A DNA stretch of 64,000 nt, taken from contig NZ_LT629703.1 of NCBI RefSeq assembly GCF_900103365.1, positions 6,930,501 through 6,994,500 of the forward strand. Direction: 5' to 3'. The stretch is from Afipia sp. GAS231. GTDB taxonomy: Bacteria; Pseudomonadota; Alphaproteobacteria; Rhizobiales; Xanthobacteraceae. Of this stretch, positions 42,224 to 55,605 are shown one piece after another; the stretch's first letter is position 1, and each line of letters starts with the position of its first letter. The position numbers and the translations under genes are program-made. Under the pieces are notes generated by a model. That model had not been told where the DNA came from. It worked only from the letters and a program-made list of their open reading frames with translations, and did not search any database.

Positions 42224-43429
42224 TCACGCCAGCCGGCCGTGCCTCGGCTGTCCGCTCAGCACGGTGTGGCGTTCCGCCGATCCCGCCGAAAATCCCTTTC
42301 GGACGGTCCGCAGCGTACCTTGAGCGAGCCTTACCAGGAAACGGGCCCAGCGTTGGGCGCGCCAGGACAGTCCGTTGTCGGTCGACAACGAGCGAAGGTG
42401 GTAGGCCTTCGCCCGGCTCCGGTCCTCGCAGGCCTGTTTCTCGGGATCGTCGTAGAACTGGGCGATCTTTTGCGCGTCCATGCCTTCGCTCCTGAGCCAT
42501 TGCGGGATGTAGACGTTGCATAGACGTCCGACGTCGGTGAACACTTTTGTCGTGCCGGTTCCGGCGGCGGGGCAGGAAGTGGAGAAGGCATCGCCGACCA
42601 GCACGATGCCGGGCTGCAGATAGCCGCTGTTGGTACAAAGGTCCGCCGGGCGGATCTTGATCGGCCCGCTCACCTTGAAGTCACCCATCATTCGCTGAAG
42701 TCGCGGCATCAAAGCGCGCATCGCGGCCTCGGGCGCCTTACGAAACTGCGGCAACCAGGGGTCGGTCATGTCGCGATAGACCATGAAATTCGCCCGCATC
42801 TTGCCGCCAATCGGGAAGACGGAGAGGTAGGCCATGCGCGCACCCGCGCGTCTCGGCCAATAGGTCAGCGCCGGAAAGTCGAAAGCCGCGCAGCCGACCG
42901 GCTCGACATCGAAGCCGAGCGTGATCGAATGGCAGGAACTGATGACCTGGCGCTCGATGCCGAGCATGGTGCGCAGACCGATATTGAGCCCGTTGGCGAG
43001 CACGACCAGCCGCGCCGAAATCTGTTCGCCGTTCGACAGCGTAACCTGCTGCCGTTCGTCGCTGTTGGAAATGCCTGACACCTTGGTGAAGATGGTTTCC
43101 ACGCTGGGCGGAATCTGCGCGCGCATGGTGTTGACCAGCGTGTCGTACATGATGCCGTGCTGGTCGCTGGGCTTCTTGGCGACCACATAGCCGAAGCGGG
43201 CTTCCCAGACTTCGCCGTCGAGCGTGGTTGCCCGCAGCGTCGGCTCGGCAAGCCCGGTCTTGCGCAGCAGATCGAGCTGGTCGCCGCCGAGCTTCTCGCA
43301 GCGCAGTTCCGGCGGATAGGCCGGATGAGGATCGATCAGCAGCGCCGATACGCCGGCACGCCCCAGCATGGCTGCGGCGGTCGAGCCGGCCAGACCTCCG
43401 CCGACGATGGCAACGTCCGTATACCGCAT
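42224..43429 (-). CDS. FAD-dependent monooxygenase/reductase-like flavoprotein (copy 1)
   Basis: A 401-residue flavoprotein. The N-terminal Rossmann motif is VGGGLAGSTAAAMLG (9-23) and the second FAD motif is GIVLVGDAFSTSCPAAGTG. It resembles the UbiH/geranylgeranyl-reductase/halogenase class, but the GD motif continues CPAAGTG instead of the usual PxxGxGxN. No halogenase WxWxIP motif was seen. The substrate is unknown. It is a close paralogue of the gene at 44745-45950, the same length and colinear by eye, with an acetyltransferase gene between them in the opposite orientation. Confidence 0.82.
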   Translation of the reverse strand: MRYTDVAIVGGGLAGSTAAAMLGRAGVSALLIDPHPAYPPELRCEKLGGDQLDLLRKTGLAEPTLRATTLDGEVWEARFGYVVAKKPSDQHGIMYDTLVNTMRAQIPPSVETIFTKVSGISNSDERQQVTLSNGEQISARLVVLANGLNIGLRTMLGIERQVISSCHSITLGFDVEPVGCAAFDFPALTYWPRRAGARMAYLSVFPIGGKMRANFMVYRDMTDPWLPQFRKAPEAAMRALMPRLQRMMGDFKVSGPIKIRPADLCTNSGYLQPGIVLVGDAFSTSCPAAGTGTTKVFTDVGRLCNVYIPQWLRSEGMDAQKIAQFYDDPEKQACEDRSRAKAYHLRSLSTDNGLSWRAQRWARFLVRLAQGTLRTVRKGFSAGSAERHTVLSGQPRHGRLA

Positions 43430-43607
43430 GGCTTTGCCCTGGATCGTGAACCCCTATCAATGACCCCCAATGGCAAAGAAATCCTGAAAAAACCTGTCAG
43501 GATCGGGCTTATTGCCATCGAGTCAGCTAGGGTCGCGCTTAACCGAAAAGCAAGCGGGAGCGACCACCATCGCCACCTCGCGGCGCCGGTCGAGGCATTT
43601 GTTTCTA

Positions 43608-44738
43608 ATGATTTCTGTGACGATCGATCCACCAGGCCTGGACGTCGGCCCGCGCTGGGACGACCTGGTTCGACGTGCGTCATCGAACGTCTTCATGAAT
43701 CCGGCCGCGTTGAAGGCGGTCTCTGACACCGGCTTCGCCACGATCCTGATGATGCTGGCCTGGGAGCAGGGCGCCGAGCCGCGCAAGCTCGTCGGCCTCT
43801 GGGCGCTGCAATTGCGCAAGACCGCGCCGCTGCTGCCGGCGGTGCTGGAAGCGCTGCCTTACAACTATGCTTTCCTTTCCAGTCCAGTCGTCGATCCCGC
43901 GTTTGCCGACGAGGTGATCCCGGCGTTTTTCGCCGCGATCGAAAGCAGCGCGGAGTTGCCGAACGTCGTCAGCCTGAAATCATTCGACGCCGAGTATCCA
44001 AGCCATGCCGCGATGCTGAAGGTGTTTTCGCTGCGCGGCATCGAACCGCTGATGGTGTCCGAAACGGCGCGGCCGTTCGTGACGCGCGAGTTCGGCGTCA
44101 AGCGATCGGGATCGACGCGCAAGAAACTGCGCCAGGACTGGAACAGATTGTCCTCGCTCGGCGTCGTCGACGTCATGAACAGCCGCACTCCTGCAGACGT
44201 CGAGCAAGCGTTTGAAACTTTCCTGGCCATGGAGAAAGCAAGCTGGAAGGGCGAGCAGGGCACCGCGTTGCTGTCCGACTCCCATGATGCCGCTTTCGTC
44301 AGGCGTTTGCTGCACAATCTGGCGGCGCGGCGCGATGCGTCGGTGGCGCTGCTGCGGGTCGACGGCGCCGCCATTGCTGCGCAGGTGCTGATGTATTGCG
44401 GGTCGACGGCCTATACCTGGAAGACCGCCTACGACGCCAAGTTCAGCAAATACTCGCCGGGGGCGCTGCTGGTGGATCGTGTAACGGAAGAGCTGTTTGC
44501 CGGCCCGGACATCCAGGCGATCAATTCCTGCGCGGCGGAAGACAGCTTTATGGGCCAGCTGTGGGCCGGACGCCGCGGCATGGTCGACATGCTCTTCGAT
44601 ATCGGGCCGCGCAAATCGCTGGGCTACCGGATCGAAGCCGGCCGGTTGCTCGGCTACGAACGCCTGCGAAAGCTGCGCAATCGCTTGCGGCAACGGCTCT
44701 CGCCGCCGCGCCCAAAGGCTGCATTGACCGCGTCGTGA
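43608..44738 (+). CDS. GNAT-family acetyltransferase, BcsL/CelD (Acetyltransf_6) type
   Basis: A 376-residue protein of the BcsL/CelD group. The N-terminal part (WDDLVRRASSNVFMNPAALKAV) is followed by a FemAB/GNAT-like half with KRSGSTRKKLRQDWNRL and AYTWKTAYDAKFSKYSPGALL. Relatives occur in polysaccharide and lipid-modification loci and transfer acyl groups to sugars or amines. The ATG at 43608 begins the conserved part; the frame extends to 43512 but the extension is Arg-rich and low in content. Its 3' end converges on flavoprotein copy 2 with a gap of 6 bp. Confidence 0.8.
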   Translation: MISVTIDPPGLDVGPRWDDLVRRASSNVFMNPAALKAVSDTGFATILMMLAWEQGAEPRKLVGLWALQLRKTAPLLPAVLEALPYNYAFLSSPVVDPAFADEVIPAFFAAIESSAELPNVVSLKSFDAEYPSHAAMLKVFSLRGIEPLMVSETARPFVTREFGVKRSGSTRKKLRQDWNRLSSLGVVDVMNSRTPADVEQAFETFLAMEKASWKGEQGTALLSDSHDAAFVRRLLHNLAARRDASVALLRVDGAAIAAQVLMYCGSTAYTWKTAYDAKFSKYSPGALLVDRVTEELFAGPDIQAINSCAAEDSFMGQLWAGRRGMVDMLFDIGPRKSLGYRIEAGRLLGYERLRKLRNRLRQRLSPPRPKAALTAS

Positions 44739-44744
44739 TCGCGG

Positions 44745-45950
44745 TCAAGCCGACGGGGACATTGAAGATGCGGCCGCCGCGCTGGGGCGGGGTTTCGATG
44801 CGCCGCGGAGGCGGTTGCGCACCCGCCGCAACGTGCCCTGGCTGAGCCATACCAGGAAACGGGCCCAGCGCTCGGCCTGCCAGTAGGGGCCGTTGTCCAT
44901 CGTCACCTTGCGGAAACTGAACGACTGCGCCAACGACCAGGCGTCGCAGGCCTGCTTGACCGGATCGTCGTAGAACGACGCGAGCTTGTCTTCGCCCATG
45001 CCCTCCGTGGCAAGCCAGCGGGGGATGTGGACGTTGCAGAGCTGGGTGACGTCGGTCAGCACCTTGTCGGTCCCGGTGCCGGTCACGGGGCAGGTGGCTG
45101 CGAAGGCGTCTCCGACCAGAACGATGCCGGCCTTGCGATATCCCGTGGAGACATAGAGATCGACCGGCCGGATCCTGACGTCGCCGGCAACGCCGTACTC
45201 GCCGGTGATCCGGCGCAGCCTCGGCAAAGCGGCATTCATGGTCTCGACCGGCTTGTGGCGCATCTCGCGCAGCCAGGGATCGTCGGCCTCGCGATAGGTG
45301 AAGAGGTTGGCGCGCATGGCGTTGCCGACCGGAAACAGCGTCAGATAGGGGATGCGGTCGCTGGTCCGCTCGGAAAAGTAGGTCATCGCCGGAAAATCGA
45401 ACGCGGGCCGTCCGACCGGGACCAGGTCGAAGCCGATCGAGATCGAATGGCAGGCGCTCGTGATCTGGCGTTCGATGCCGAGGCCGCGGCGCAGCCCGAC
45501 ATTCAATCCGTTGGCAAGCACAGCTAGCCTGACCGAAATGGTCTCGCCGTTCGAAAGCGTGAGCGTCTGACGCTCGCGGCTTGCCGCGATATCCGTGACC
45601 TTGGCGTAAACCCGTTCGGCAGGATGCGGGATTTCAGCCCGGATCGCCTTGACGAGATTCTCGTAGCTGATGCCGAATTGGCGGCTCGGCCGCTTGTCGA
45701 GGAGATAGCCGAATCGGGCGATCCAGTTTTCGCCGTCATGGGTTGTCGAGCGGAGCACCGAATCGGCGATGCCGGTCCTGAAAAAACGCTCAAGCTGCGC
45801 ATCGCCGCTCAATTTTTCGACGCGGAAGTCGAACGGATAGACCTCGTGCGGATCGATCAGCACCGTCGCAATCCCGGCGCGTCCCAGCATGGCGGCTGCG
45901 GTCGAACCCGCCAGGCCGCCGCCGATGATCGCAACGTCGGTGTACTTCAT
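44745..45950 (-). CDS. FAD-dependent monooxygenase/reductase-like flavoprotein (copy 2)
   Basis: A 401-residue paralogue of the gene at 42224-43429, with MKYTDVAIIGGGLAGSTAAA against MRYTDVAIVGGGLAGSTAAA and shared blocks RLAVLANGLNVGLR, GIVLVGDAFAATCP and AERWARFLVWLSQGTLR. About half the residues match by eye, so the pair is an old duplication that has diverged. Both keep the FAD motifs, so both are probably active on related substrates. An AT-rich promoter-like segment lies about 100 bp upstream. Confidence 0.82.
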   Translation of the reverse strand: MKYTDVAIIGGGLAGSTAAAMLGRAGIATVLIDPHEVYPFDFRVEKLSGDAQLERFFRTGIADSVLRSTTHDGENWIARFGYLLDKRPSRQFGISYENLVKAIRAEIPHPAERVYAKVTDIAASRERQTLTLSNGETISVRLAVLANGLNVGLRRGLGIERQITSACHSISIGFDLVPVGRPAFDFPAMTYFSERTSDRIPYLTLFPVGNAMRANLFTYREADDPWLREMRHKPVETMNAALPRLRRITGEYGVAGDVRIRPVDLYVSTGYRKAGIVLVGDAFAATCPVTGTGTDKVLTDVTQLCNVHIPRWLATEGMGEDKLASFYDDPVKQACDAWSLAQSFSFRKVTMDNGPYWQAERWARFLVWLSQGTLRRVRNRLRGASKPRPSAAAASSMSPSA

Positions 45951-46053
45951 CGAAAATCCCGATCTGAAACCGCCATCTTTGCGCCCGGAAAGGGTAAAAA
46001 AGGCTTAGCCCGGGGGTGGGAGCCGATCCGGGAGCCCGGAGAAGGGCAATTTT

Positions 46054-46081
46054 TATATATTACCCGGATATAATTAGCCAA
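46054..46081 (-). promoter_or_regulatory. putative promoter of flavoprotein copy 2
   Basis: On the minus strand: TTGGCT (46081-46076), a 16-bp spacer, TATATA (46059-46054). The spacer and -10 overlap a short inverted repeat (TATAT / ATATA around ACCCGG) that could bind a regulator. Confidence 0.5.
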
Positions 46082-46201
46082 GAATCGGGCGAGCCGATCG
46101 CATGGCCGACAGGCCGCGTCTTGCGATTTGGCGGCTTCGCCGGCTCGCACGAAACGTCGAAACTGCAGACGCCATAGGCATTTCTCGCGGTGTCGTTTCG
46201 C

Positions 46202-46228
46202 TTGACTTAGCCATGCTCCGCTTATAGA
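46202..46228 (+). promoter_or_regulatory. possible promoter of the str operon
   Basis: TTGACT (46202-46207) and TATAGA (46223-46228) with a 15-bp spacer, slightly short. It is the best sigma-70-like match upstream of rpsL on this strand, giving a leader of about 400 nt. Confidence 0.3.
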
Positions 46229-46635
46229 AGACCCCCACTTCACGACAGGCGGTGAGCGTCGCCAGCGTCGGAACGGAACACCCTTTCAAATCCTTGCGGA
46301 CTGATACGGGCACCAACCTCGACGAATGCCGCTCAAACGCTGTCGATTATATAGCTAGGCAATGCCAGTGCGATTTTAGTTCTCTCGAGCCCGTGCTCTT
46401 GAGAGTTAATCGGATGCATGACCTCGGTAGCGGACCGAACAGCGAACGCTGATCGGTCTTCATTCGCGGTCCTCTGTGGCGTCGAAGCGCTTTCCGCTCA
46501 GCAATGGGTGGTTGGCGTGATTTCGTTTTGCGTGGGTCTTTTTCTCACGTCGAGCGGCCGAACGGGACGGCTAGTTCCGAGAAGAATTTGCGAAGCCATT
46601 CAGGGTTTCGCGCGAACTAAAGGGTGAAGGCTGAC

Positions 46636-47007
46636 ATGCCGACGATCAACCAACTGATCGCAAGTCCGCGTACGGTGCAGAAGTCGCGCAAGAAGGTGCC
46701 GGCGCTGCAACAGTCGCCGCAGAAGCGCGGCGTTTGCACGCGCGTCTACACCACGACCCCGAAGAAGCCGAACTCGGCGCTTCGTAAGGTCGCCAAGGTG
46801 CGCCTGACCAACGGCTTCGAAGTGATCGGCTACATCCCGGGTGAAGGCCATAACCTTCAGGAGCACTCGGTGGTGATGATCCGCGGCGGCCGCGTCAAGG
46901 ATTTGCCCGGCGTGCGCTACCACATCCTCCGCGGCGTCCTCGATACCCAGGGCGTCAAGAACCGTAAGCAGCGTCGTTCGAAGTACGGCGCGAAGCGTCC
47001 GAAGTAA
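46636..47007 (+). CDS. rpsL: 30S ribosomal protein S12
   Basis: A 123-residue S12. [16 protein letters not shown] and [19 protein letters not shown] are the decoding-centre segments, and both lysines linked to streptomycin resistance are wild type ([14 protein letters not shown]). The ATG at 46636 (MPTINQLI) follows GAAGG; the in-frame GTG at 46624 is upstream of the normal N-terminus. First gene of the str operon. Confidence 0.98.
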   Translation: MPTINQLIASPRTVQKSRKKVPALQQSPQKRGVCTRVYTTTPKKPNSALRKVAKVRLTNGFEVIGYIPGEGHNLQEHSVVMIRGGRVKDLPGVRYHILRGVLDTQGVKNRKQRRSKYGAKRPK

Positions 47008-47493
<486 letters not shown>

Positions 47494-47523
47494 CGGCGAA
47501 ACACGGATTTTAAGGAACAGCCC

Positions 47524-49596
<2,073 letters not shown>

Positions 49597-49636
49597 TTGT
49601 CGTTGGTTCGAAACTAACGACTGAACGGAGAGTCAA

Positions 49637-50827
<1,191 letters not shown>

Positions 50828-50830
50828 CAA

Positions 50831-50893
50831 GCGAATAGGAATGGCGAGTGGCGAGTGGACTGATCCATTCGCTATTCGCTACTCGCCACTCAC
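50831..50893. repeat. palindromic repeat in the tuf-rpsJ spacer
   Basis: GCGAATAGGAATGGCGAGTG and CCATTCGCTATTCGCTACTC arms fold into a long hairpin that fills most of the 83-bp spacer. It shares the GCTATTCGC units with the element at 63481-63544. It is not a normal part of this operon. Confidence 0.75.
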
Positions 50894-50910
50894 TAAGAAA
50901 GACAAACGGC

Positions 50911-51219
50911 ATGAACGGCCAAAATATTCGCATCCGTCTCAAGGCGTTCGACCATCGAATTCTCGATACGTCGACCCGCGAGATCGTGAACACGGCGAAA
51001 CGTACCGGTGCCCAGGTTCGCGGACCCATTCCGCTGCCGACCCGCATCGAGAAGTTCACCGTCAACCGTTCGCCGCACGTGGACAAGAAGAGCCGTGAGC
51101 AATTCGAGATGCGCACCCACAAGCGCCTTCTCGATATTGTCGACCCGACCCCGCAGACCGTCGACGCTTTGATGAAGCTCGACCTGGCCGCCGGTGTCGA
51201 CGTCGAGATCAAGCTCTAA
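50911..51219 (+). CDS. rpsJ: 30S ribosomal protein S10 (NusE)
   Basis: A 102-residue S10 starting [19 protein letters not shown]. The rRNA-binding loop [19 protein letters not shown] is intact. S10 also acts as NusE in antitermination and binds the NusG KOW domain. The frame extends to 50848 through the palindromic repeat, but that part is not S10. The ribosome site is weak (AAGAAAGAC). First gene of the S10 operon. Confidence 0.97.
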
Positions 51220-51269
51220 ATTTTCAGATCGTCCGAAGTTAGCGGACAGAAAGAACAGGAAGCACGCCG

Positions 51270-51989
51270 ATGCGCTCCGGAGTGATCGCACAAAAGGTCG
51301 GGATGACGCGGGTCTTTACGGAGACCGGCGAACATATCCCTGTGACCGTGCTGAAGCTGGGCAATTGCCAGGTTCTGGGCCACCGCACGACCGAGAAGAA
51401 CGGTTACGTTGCGCTGCAGCTCGGCTCCGGCACCCGCAAGACCGTCTATCTGCCGAAGGCAGAGCGCGGCCAGTTCGCGGTGTCCAAGGTCGAGCCCAAG
51501 CGGAAGGTCACCGAGTTCCGCGTGTCGCAGGACGCGCTGATCCCGGTTGGCGCCGAGATCCAGGCAGACCATTTCGTCGTCGGCCAGTTCGTCGACGTCA
51601 CCGGCACCTCGGTCGGTAAGGGTTTTGCCGGCGGCATGAAGCGCTGGAATTTCGGCGGTCTGCGCGCCACCCACGGCGTGTCGGTGTCGCATCGTTCGAT
51701 CGGTTCGACCGGCGGACGTCAGGATCCCGGCAAGACCTTCAAGAACAAGAAGATGCCCGGTCACATGGGTGTCGATCGCATCACCACGCTCAATCTGCGT
51801 GTTGTGCAGACCGACGTCGAGCGCGGCCTGATCCTCGTCGAAGGCGCCGTTCCCGGCTCCAAGGGCGGATGGATTGCGGTGCGCGACGCCGTCAAGAAGC
51901 CGCTGCCGAAGGAAGCGCCGAAGCCCGGCAAGTTCAGGGTTGTCGGTGGTGAGCAGGCCCAGGCGCCGGCCGAGCAGGAGGGCGCGTGA
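51270..51989 (+). CDS. rplC: 50S ribosomal protein L3
   Basis: A 239-residue L3. The globular part starts [20 protein letters not shown]; the long loop that reaches toward the peptidyl transferase centre contains [12 protein letters not shown] and [21 protein letters not shown], where the methylated Gln of L3 lies. It has a longer C-terminal tail (Ala/Gln/Glu-rich) than E. coli L3, as usual in alphaproteobacteria. A single base separates it from rplD. Confidence 0.98.
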   Translation: MRSGVIAQKVGMTRVFTETGEHIPVTVLKLGNCQVLGHRTTEKNGYVALQLGSGTRKTVYLPKAERGQFAVSKVEPKRKVTEFRVSQDALIPVGAEIQADHFVVGQFVDVTGTSVGKGFAGGMKRWNFGGLRATHGVSVSHRSIGSTGGRQDPGKTFKNKKMPGHMGVDRITTLNLRVVQTDVERGLILVEGAVPGSKGGWIAVRDAVKKPLPKEAPKPGKFRVVGGEQAQAPAEQEGA

Positions 51990-51990
51990 G

Positions 51991-52611
51991 ATGGAACTGA
52001 AAGTCACCACCCTTGAAGGCAAGGAAGCCGGCTCCGTCCAGCTTTCCGACGCCATTTTCGGTCTCGAGCCGCGCAAGGACATCATCCAGCGCTGCGTCAA
52101 CTGGCAGCTCGCCAAGCGTCAGGCCGGCACCCATAAGACGCAGGGCCGTGCGGATGTCTGGCGCACTGGCAAGAAGATGTACAAGCAGAAGGGCACCGGC
52201 GGTGCTCGTCACGGTTCGGCCCGCGTGCCGCAGTTCCGCGGCGGTGGTCGTGCGTTCGGCCCGGTCGTGCGTTCGCATGCGTTCGCGCTGCCGAAGAAGG
52301 TCCGTGCACTCGCGCTGCGCCATGCGCTCTCGGCGAAAGCCAAGGACGGCGGCCTGATCGTGATCGACTCCGCGACGCTGGAAGCTGCCAAGACCAAGGC
52401 GCTGATGGGGCATTTCTCGGGTCTCGGCCTGACCAATGCGCTGATCATCGACGGCGCCGAGCTGCACGCCGGTTTCGCGACCGCTGCGCGCAACATTCCG
52501 AACATCGACGTGCTGCCGATCCAGGGCATCAACGTCTATGACATCCTGCGCCGTCACAAGCTGGTGCTGACCAAGTCGGCCGTCGATGCGCTGGAGGCGC
52601 GCTTCAAATGA
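51991..52611 (+). CDS. rplD: 50S ribosomal protein L4
   Basis: A 206-residue L4. The exit-tunnel loop contains [15 protein letters not shown] and [10 protein letters not shown], and the rest is the Rossmann-like globular domain ending [14 protein letters not shown]. In E. coli, L4 also represses the S10 operon. The ATG at 51991 directly follows the rplC stop; the frame extending to 51874 overlaps rplC. Confidence 0.98.
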   Translation: MELKVTTLEGKEAGSVQLSDAIFGLEPRKDIIQRCVNWQLAKRQAGTHKTQGRADVWRTGKKMYKQKGTGGARHGSARVPQFRGGGRAFGPVVRSHAFALPKKVRALALRHALSAKAKDGGLIVIDSATLEAAKTKALMGHFSGLGLTNALIIDGAELHAGFATAARNIPNIDVLPIQGINVYDILRRHKLVLTKSAVDALEARFK

Positions 52612-52907
52612 AGAATATCGATCCGCGCCATTACGACGTGATCGTGGCACCCGTCGTCACCGAAAAGGCGACGGTTGCGTCCGAGCACAACAAGGTCGTG
52701 TTCAGGGTCGCCGCCAAGGCGACCAAGCCGCAAATCAAGGAAGCCGTCGAGAAGCTGTTCGACGTCAAGGTGAAGAGCGTGAACACGCTGGTGCGCAAGG
52801 GCAAGACCAAGGTGTTCCGCGGCAATTTCGGTTCGCAGTCGGACGTGAAGCGAGCGATCGTGACCCTCGAAGAGGGCCACCGCATCGACGTCACGACCGG
52901 GCTATAA
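52608..52907 (+). CDS. rplW: 50S ribosomal protein L23
   Basis: A 99-residue L23. It begins [20 protein letters not shown] and contains [20 protein letters not shown] and the RNA-binding loop [13 protein letters not shown]. It sits at the tunnel exit and docks trigger factor and SRP. The start overlaps the rplD stop by 4 bp (ATGA). Confidence 0.98.
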   Translation: MKNIDPRHYDVIVAPVVTEKATVASEHNKVVFRVAAKATKPQIKEAVEKLFDVKVKSVNTLVRKGKTKVFRGNFGSQSDVKRAIVTLEEGHRIDVTTGL

Positions 52908-52919
52908 GGCGATATAGCG

Positions 52920-53753
52920 ATGGCATTGAAAAAATTTAATCCGACGACGCCGGGCCAGCGACAGCTGGTGATGGTTGACCGTTCGGCGCTCTACAAGGGC
53001 AAGCCGGTCAAGTCGTTGACCGAAGGCAAGATCAGCAATGGCGGCCGTAACAATACCGGCCGTATCACGGTTCGCTTCCGCGGCGGTGGCCACAAGAAGG
53101 CGTACCGCATGGTCGACTTCAAGCGGAACAAGGTCGACGTGCCTGCCGTGGTCGAGCGGCTGGAATACGATCCGAACCGCACCGCGTTCATCGCCCTGAT
53201 CAAGTATCAGGACGGCGAGCAAGCCTATATCCTGGCGCCGCAGCGCCTGGCCGTTGGCGACTCGATCGTTGCCGGCAACTACGTCGACGTGAAGCCGGGC
53301 AATGTCATGCCGCTCGGCAACATGCCGGTCGGCACCATCGTCCACAACATCGAGATGAAGATCGGCAAGGGTGGCCAGATCGCGCGCTCGGCGGGCACCT
53401 ACGCCCAGATCGTCGGCCGCGACCAGGACTACGTCATCATGCGCCTGAACTCGGGCGAGCAGCGTCTGGTGCACGGCCGTTGCCGCGGCACCATCGGTGC
53501 GGTGTCGAACCCCGATCACATGAACATCTCGATCGGCAAGGCCGGCCGTACTCGCTGGCTCGGCTGGCGTCCGCATAACCGCGGCGTCGTCATGAACCCG
53601 ATCGACCATCCGCACGGCGGCGGCGAAGGCCGCACCTCGGGCGGCCGCCACCCGGTTACACCGTGGGGCAAGCCGACCAAGGGCAAGAAGACCCGTTCGA
53701 ATAAGTCGACCAACAGATTCATTCTCCTCAGCCGCCACAAGCGGAAGAAGTAA
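52920..53753 (+). CDS. rplB: 50S ribosomal protein L2
   Basis: A 277-residue L2. The N-terminal tail [19 protein letters not shown], the OB and SH3-like domains, and the C-terminal peptidyl-transferase-linked segment with [20 protein letters not shown] (the essential His region) are intact. It ends in basic RHKRKK. It is 12 bp after rplW. Confidence 0.98.
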   Translation: MALKKFNPTTPGQRQLVMVDRSALYKGKPVKSLTEGKISNGGRNNTGRITVRFRGGGHKKAYRMVDFKRNKVDVPAVVERLEYDPNRTAFIALIKYQDGEQAYILAPQRLAVGDSIVAGNYVDVKPGNVMPLGNMPVGTIVHNIEMKIGKGGQIARSAGTYAQIVGRDQDYVIMRLNSGEQRLVHGRCRGTIGAVSNPDHMNISIGKAGRTRWLGWRPHNRGVVMNPIDHPHGGGEGRTSGGRHPVTPWGKPTKGKKTRSNKSTNRFILLSRHKRKK

Positions 53754-53765
53754 GGAACGCCGGAC

Positions 53766-54044
53766 ATGGTTCGTTCAGTCTGGAAAGGCCCGTTCGTCGA
53801 GGGTTCTCTGCTCAAGAAGGCAGATGCCGCCCGCGCGTCCGGTCGCCACGACGTCATCAAGATCTGGAGCCGCCGCTCGACCATCCTGCCGCAGTTCGTC
53901 GGCCTGGTCTTCGGTGTCTACAACGGCCAGAAGCATGTGCCGGTATCGGTCAACGAGGAAATGGTGGGTCACAAGTTCGGCGAGTTCTCGCCGACCCGTA
54001 CCTTCCATGGCCATTCTGGCGACAAGAAAGCCAAGAAGGCTTGA
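53766..54044 (+). CDS. rpsS: 30S ribosomal protein S19
   Basis: A 92-residue S19. [34 protein letters not shown] and the C-terminal [20 protein letters not shown] are typical. It binds the 30S head with S13. It is 12 bp after rplB, in normal S10-operon order. Confidence 0.98.
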   Translation: MVRSVWKGPFVEGSLLKKADAARASGRHDVIKIWSRRSTILPQFVGLVFGVYNGQKHVPVSVNEEMVGHKFGEFSPTRTFHGHSGDKKAKKA

Positions 54045-54054
54045 GGAATAGACG

Positions 54055-54441
54055 ATGAGCAAACCAAAGCGCGAACGTAGCCTCGCGGAAAACGAGGCCA
54101 AGGCGGTTGCCCGGATGCTGCGCGTCAGCCCGCAGAAGCTCAATCTTGTCGCGCAGTTGATCCGCGGCCGGAAGGCTTCGGCAGCGCTTGCCGACTTGCA
54201 GTTCTCGCGCAAGCGGATCGCTGTCGACGTCAAGAAGTGCCTGGAATCGGCGATCGCCAACGCCGAGAACAACCACGACCTCGAAGTCGACGATCTCGTC
54301 GTCGCCGAGGCCCATGTCGGCAACGGTATCGTGATGAAGCGTTTTGCACCGCGCGGCCGTGGCCGTTCGGGCCGTGTGTATAAACCGTTCTCGCACCTGA
54401 CCATCGTGGTTCGTCAGGTCGAGGCCGAGGCTGGCGCTTAA
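54055..54441 (+). CDS. rplV: 50S ribosomal protein L22
   Basis: A 128-residue L22. It contains [20 protein letters not shown] and [17 protein letters not shown]. The beta-hairpin that lines the exit tunnel is [17 protein letters not shown], with no erythromycin-resistance deletion visible. It is 10 bp after rpsS. Confidence 0.98.
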   Translation: MSKPKRERSLAENEAKAVARMLRVSPQKLNLVAQLIRGRKASAALADLQFSRKRIAVDVKKCLESAIANAENNHDLEVDDLVVAEAHVGNGIVMKRFAPRGRGRSGRVYKPFSHLTIVVRQVEAEAGA

Positions 54442-54458
54442 GGGCGCGGGAGAAGACG

Positions 54459-55157
54459 ATGGGTCAAAAAATCAATCCAATCGGACTGCGTCTCGGCATC
54501 AACCGTACGTGGGATTCCCGTTGGTTCGCCGGCAAGAACGAATACGGCAAGTTGCTGCATGAAGACGTCAAGATCCGCGAGATCCTGCACAAGGAGCTCA
54601 AGCAGGCGGCTGTTGCCCGCATCGTGATCGAGCGTCCGCACAAGAAGTGCCGCGTGACGATCCACTCGGCGCGTCCGGGTGTCGTGATCGGCAAGAAGGG
54701 CGCCGACATCGACAAGCTGCGCAAGCGGGTTGCCGATATCACGGCTTCCGACGTCGTCATCAACATCGTCGAAATCCGCAAGCCCGAACTCGACGCCACC
54801 CTGGTCGCCGAATCGATCGCGCAGCAGCTCGAGCGCCGCGTCGCGTTCCGCCGCGCGATGAAGCGGGCGGTGCAGTCGGCGATGCGTCTTGGCGCCGAAG
54901 GCATTCGTATCAACTGCTCGGGCCGTCTCGGCGGCGCCGAAATCGCGCGCATGGAATGGTATCGCGAAGGTCGCGTGCCGTTGCACACGCTGCGCGCCGA
55001 CATCGACTATGGCGTGGCGACCGCGTTCACCACGTTCGGCACCTGCGGCGTCAAGGTCTGGATCTTCAAGGGCGAAATCCTCGAGCACGATCCGATGGCC
55101 CAGGACAAGAAGATGGCCGAAGGCGACAATACCCGGCCGCGCCGCGACGCGGCGTGA
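54459..55157 (+). CDS. rpsC: 30S ribosomal protein S3
   Basis: A 232-residue S3. It begins [18 protein letters not shown]; the KH domain contains [16 protein letters not shown], and the C-terminal domain contains [36 protein letters not shown] in separate blocks. It forms the mRNA entry site with S4 and S5 and unwinds mRNA. It lies 17 bp after rplV. Confidence 0.98.
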   Translation: MGQKINPIGLRLGINRTWDSRWFAGKNEYGKLLHEDVKIREILHKELKQAAVARIVIERPHKKCRVTIHSARPGVVIGKKGADIDKLRKRVADITASDVVINIVEIRKPELDATLVAESIAQQLERRVAFRRAMKRAVQSAMRLGAEGIRINCSGRLGGAEIARMEWYREGRVPLHTLRADIDYGVATAFTTFGTCGVKVWIFKGEILEHDPMAQDKKMAEGDNTRPRRDAA

Positions 55158-55186
55158 GACACAGAAAAGGTTTGAGGGCGTAAGCC

Positions 55187-55600
55187 ATGATGCAACCAAA
55201 GAAAACGAAGTTCCGGAAGGCGCATAAGGGCCGTATCCACGGCGTTGCGACTTCGGGCGCGACGCTGTCGTTCGGTCAGTTCGGCCTGAAGGCGATGGCG
55301 CCAGAGCGCATCACCGCCCGTCAGATCGAAGCCGCACGCCGCGCGCTCACCCGTCACATGAAGCGCGCCGGCCGCGTCTGGATCCGGATCTTCCCGGACC
55401 TGCCGGTGTCGAAGAAGCCCGCCGAAGTCCGCATGGGTTCCGGCAAGGGTACGCCGGAATTGTGGGTGGCGCGGGTCAAGCCCGGCCGCGTGATTTTCGA
55501 GATCGACGGCGTCACGGTGCAGACCGCGAAGGAAGCGCTCTCGCTCGCCGCCGCCAAGCTGCCGATCAAGACGCGCTTCGTCGCGCGCATTGCGGAGTGA
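55187..55600 (+). CDS. rplP: 50S ribosomal protein L16
   Basis: A 137-residue L16. [37 protein letters not shown] and [19 protein letters not shown] are conserved. The Arg in APERI, which is hydroxylated in some bacteria by YcfD-type oxygenases, is present. It positions A-site tRNA. It is 29 bp after rpsC. Confidence 0.98.
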   Translation: MMQPKKTKFRKAHKGRIHGVATSGATLSFGQFGLKAMAPERITARQIEAARRALTRHMKRAGRVWIRIFPDLPVSKKPAEVRMGSGKGTPELWVARVKPGRVIFEIDGVTVQTAKEALSLAAAKLPIKTRFVARIAE

Positions 55601-55605
55601 TTGAC

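Larger units (their letters stand above)
45951..46635. other. spacer between flavoprotein copy 2 and rpsL
   Basis: No gene is supported; short frames such as those at 46252-46452 and 46418-46627 have no recognisable content. The stretch holds an AT-rich divergent promoter region (46054-46081) and a possible str-operon promoter (46202-46228). Base composition near 46050 is clearly lower in GC than its surroundings. Confidence 0.6.

Noticed and set aside
46252..46627. Two short frames upstream of rpsL as small genes
   Set aside because: No ribosome sites and no recognisable content; they lie in the likely str-operon leader.
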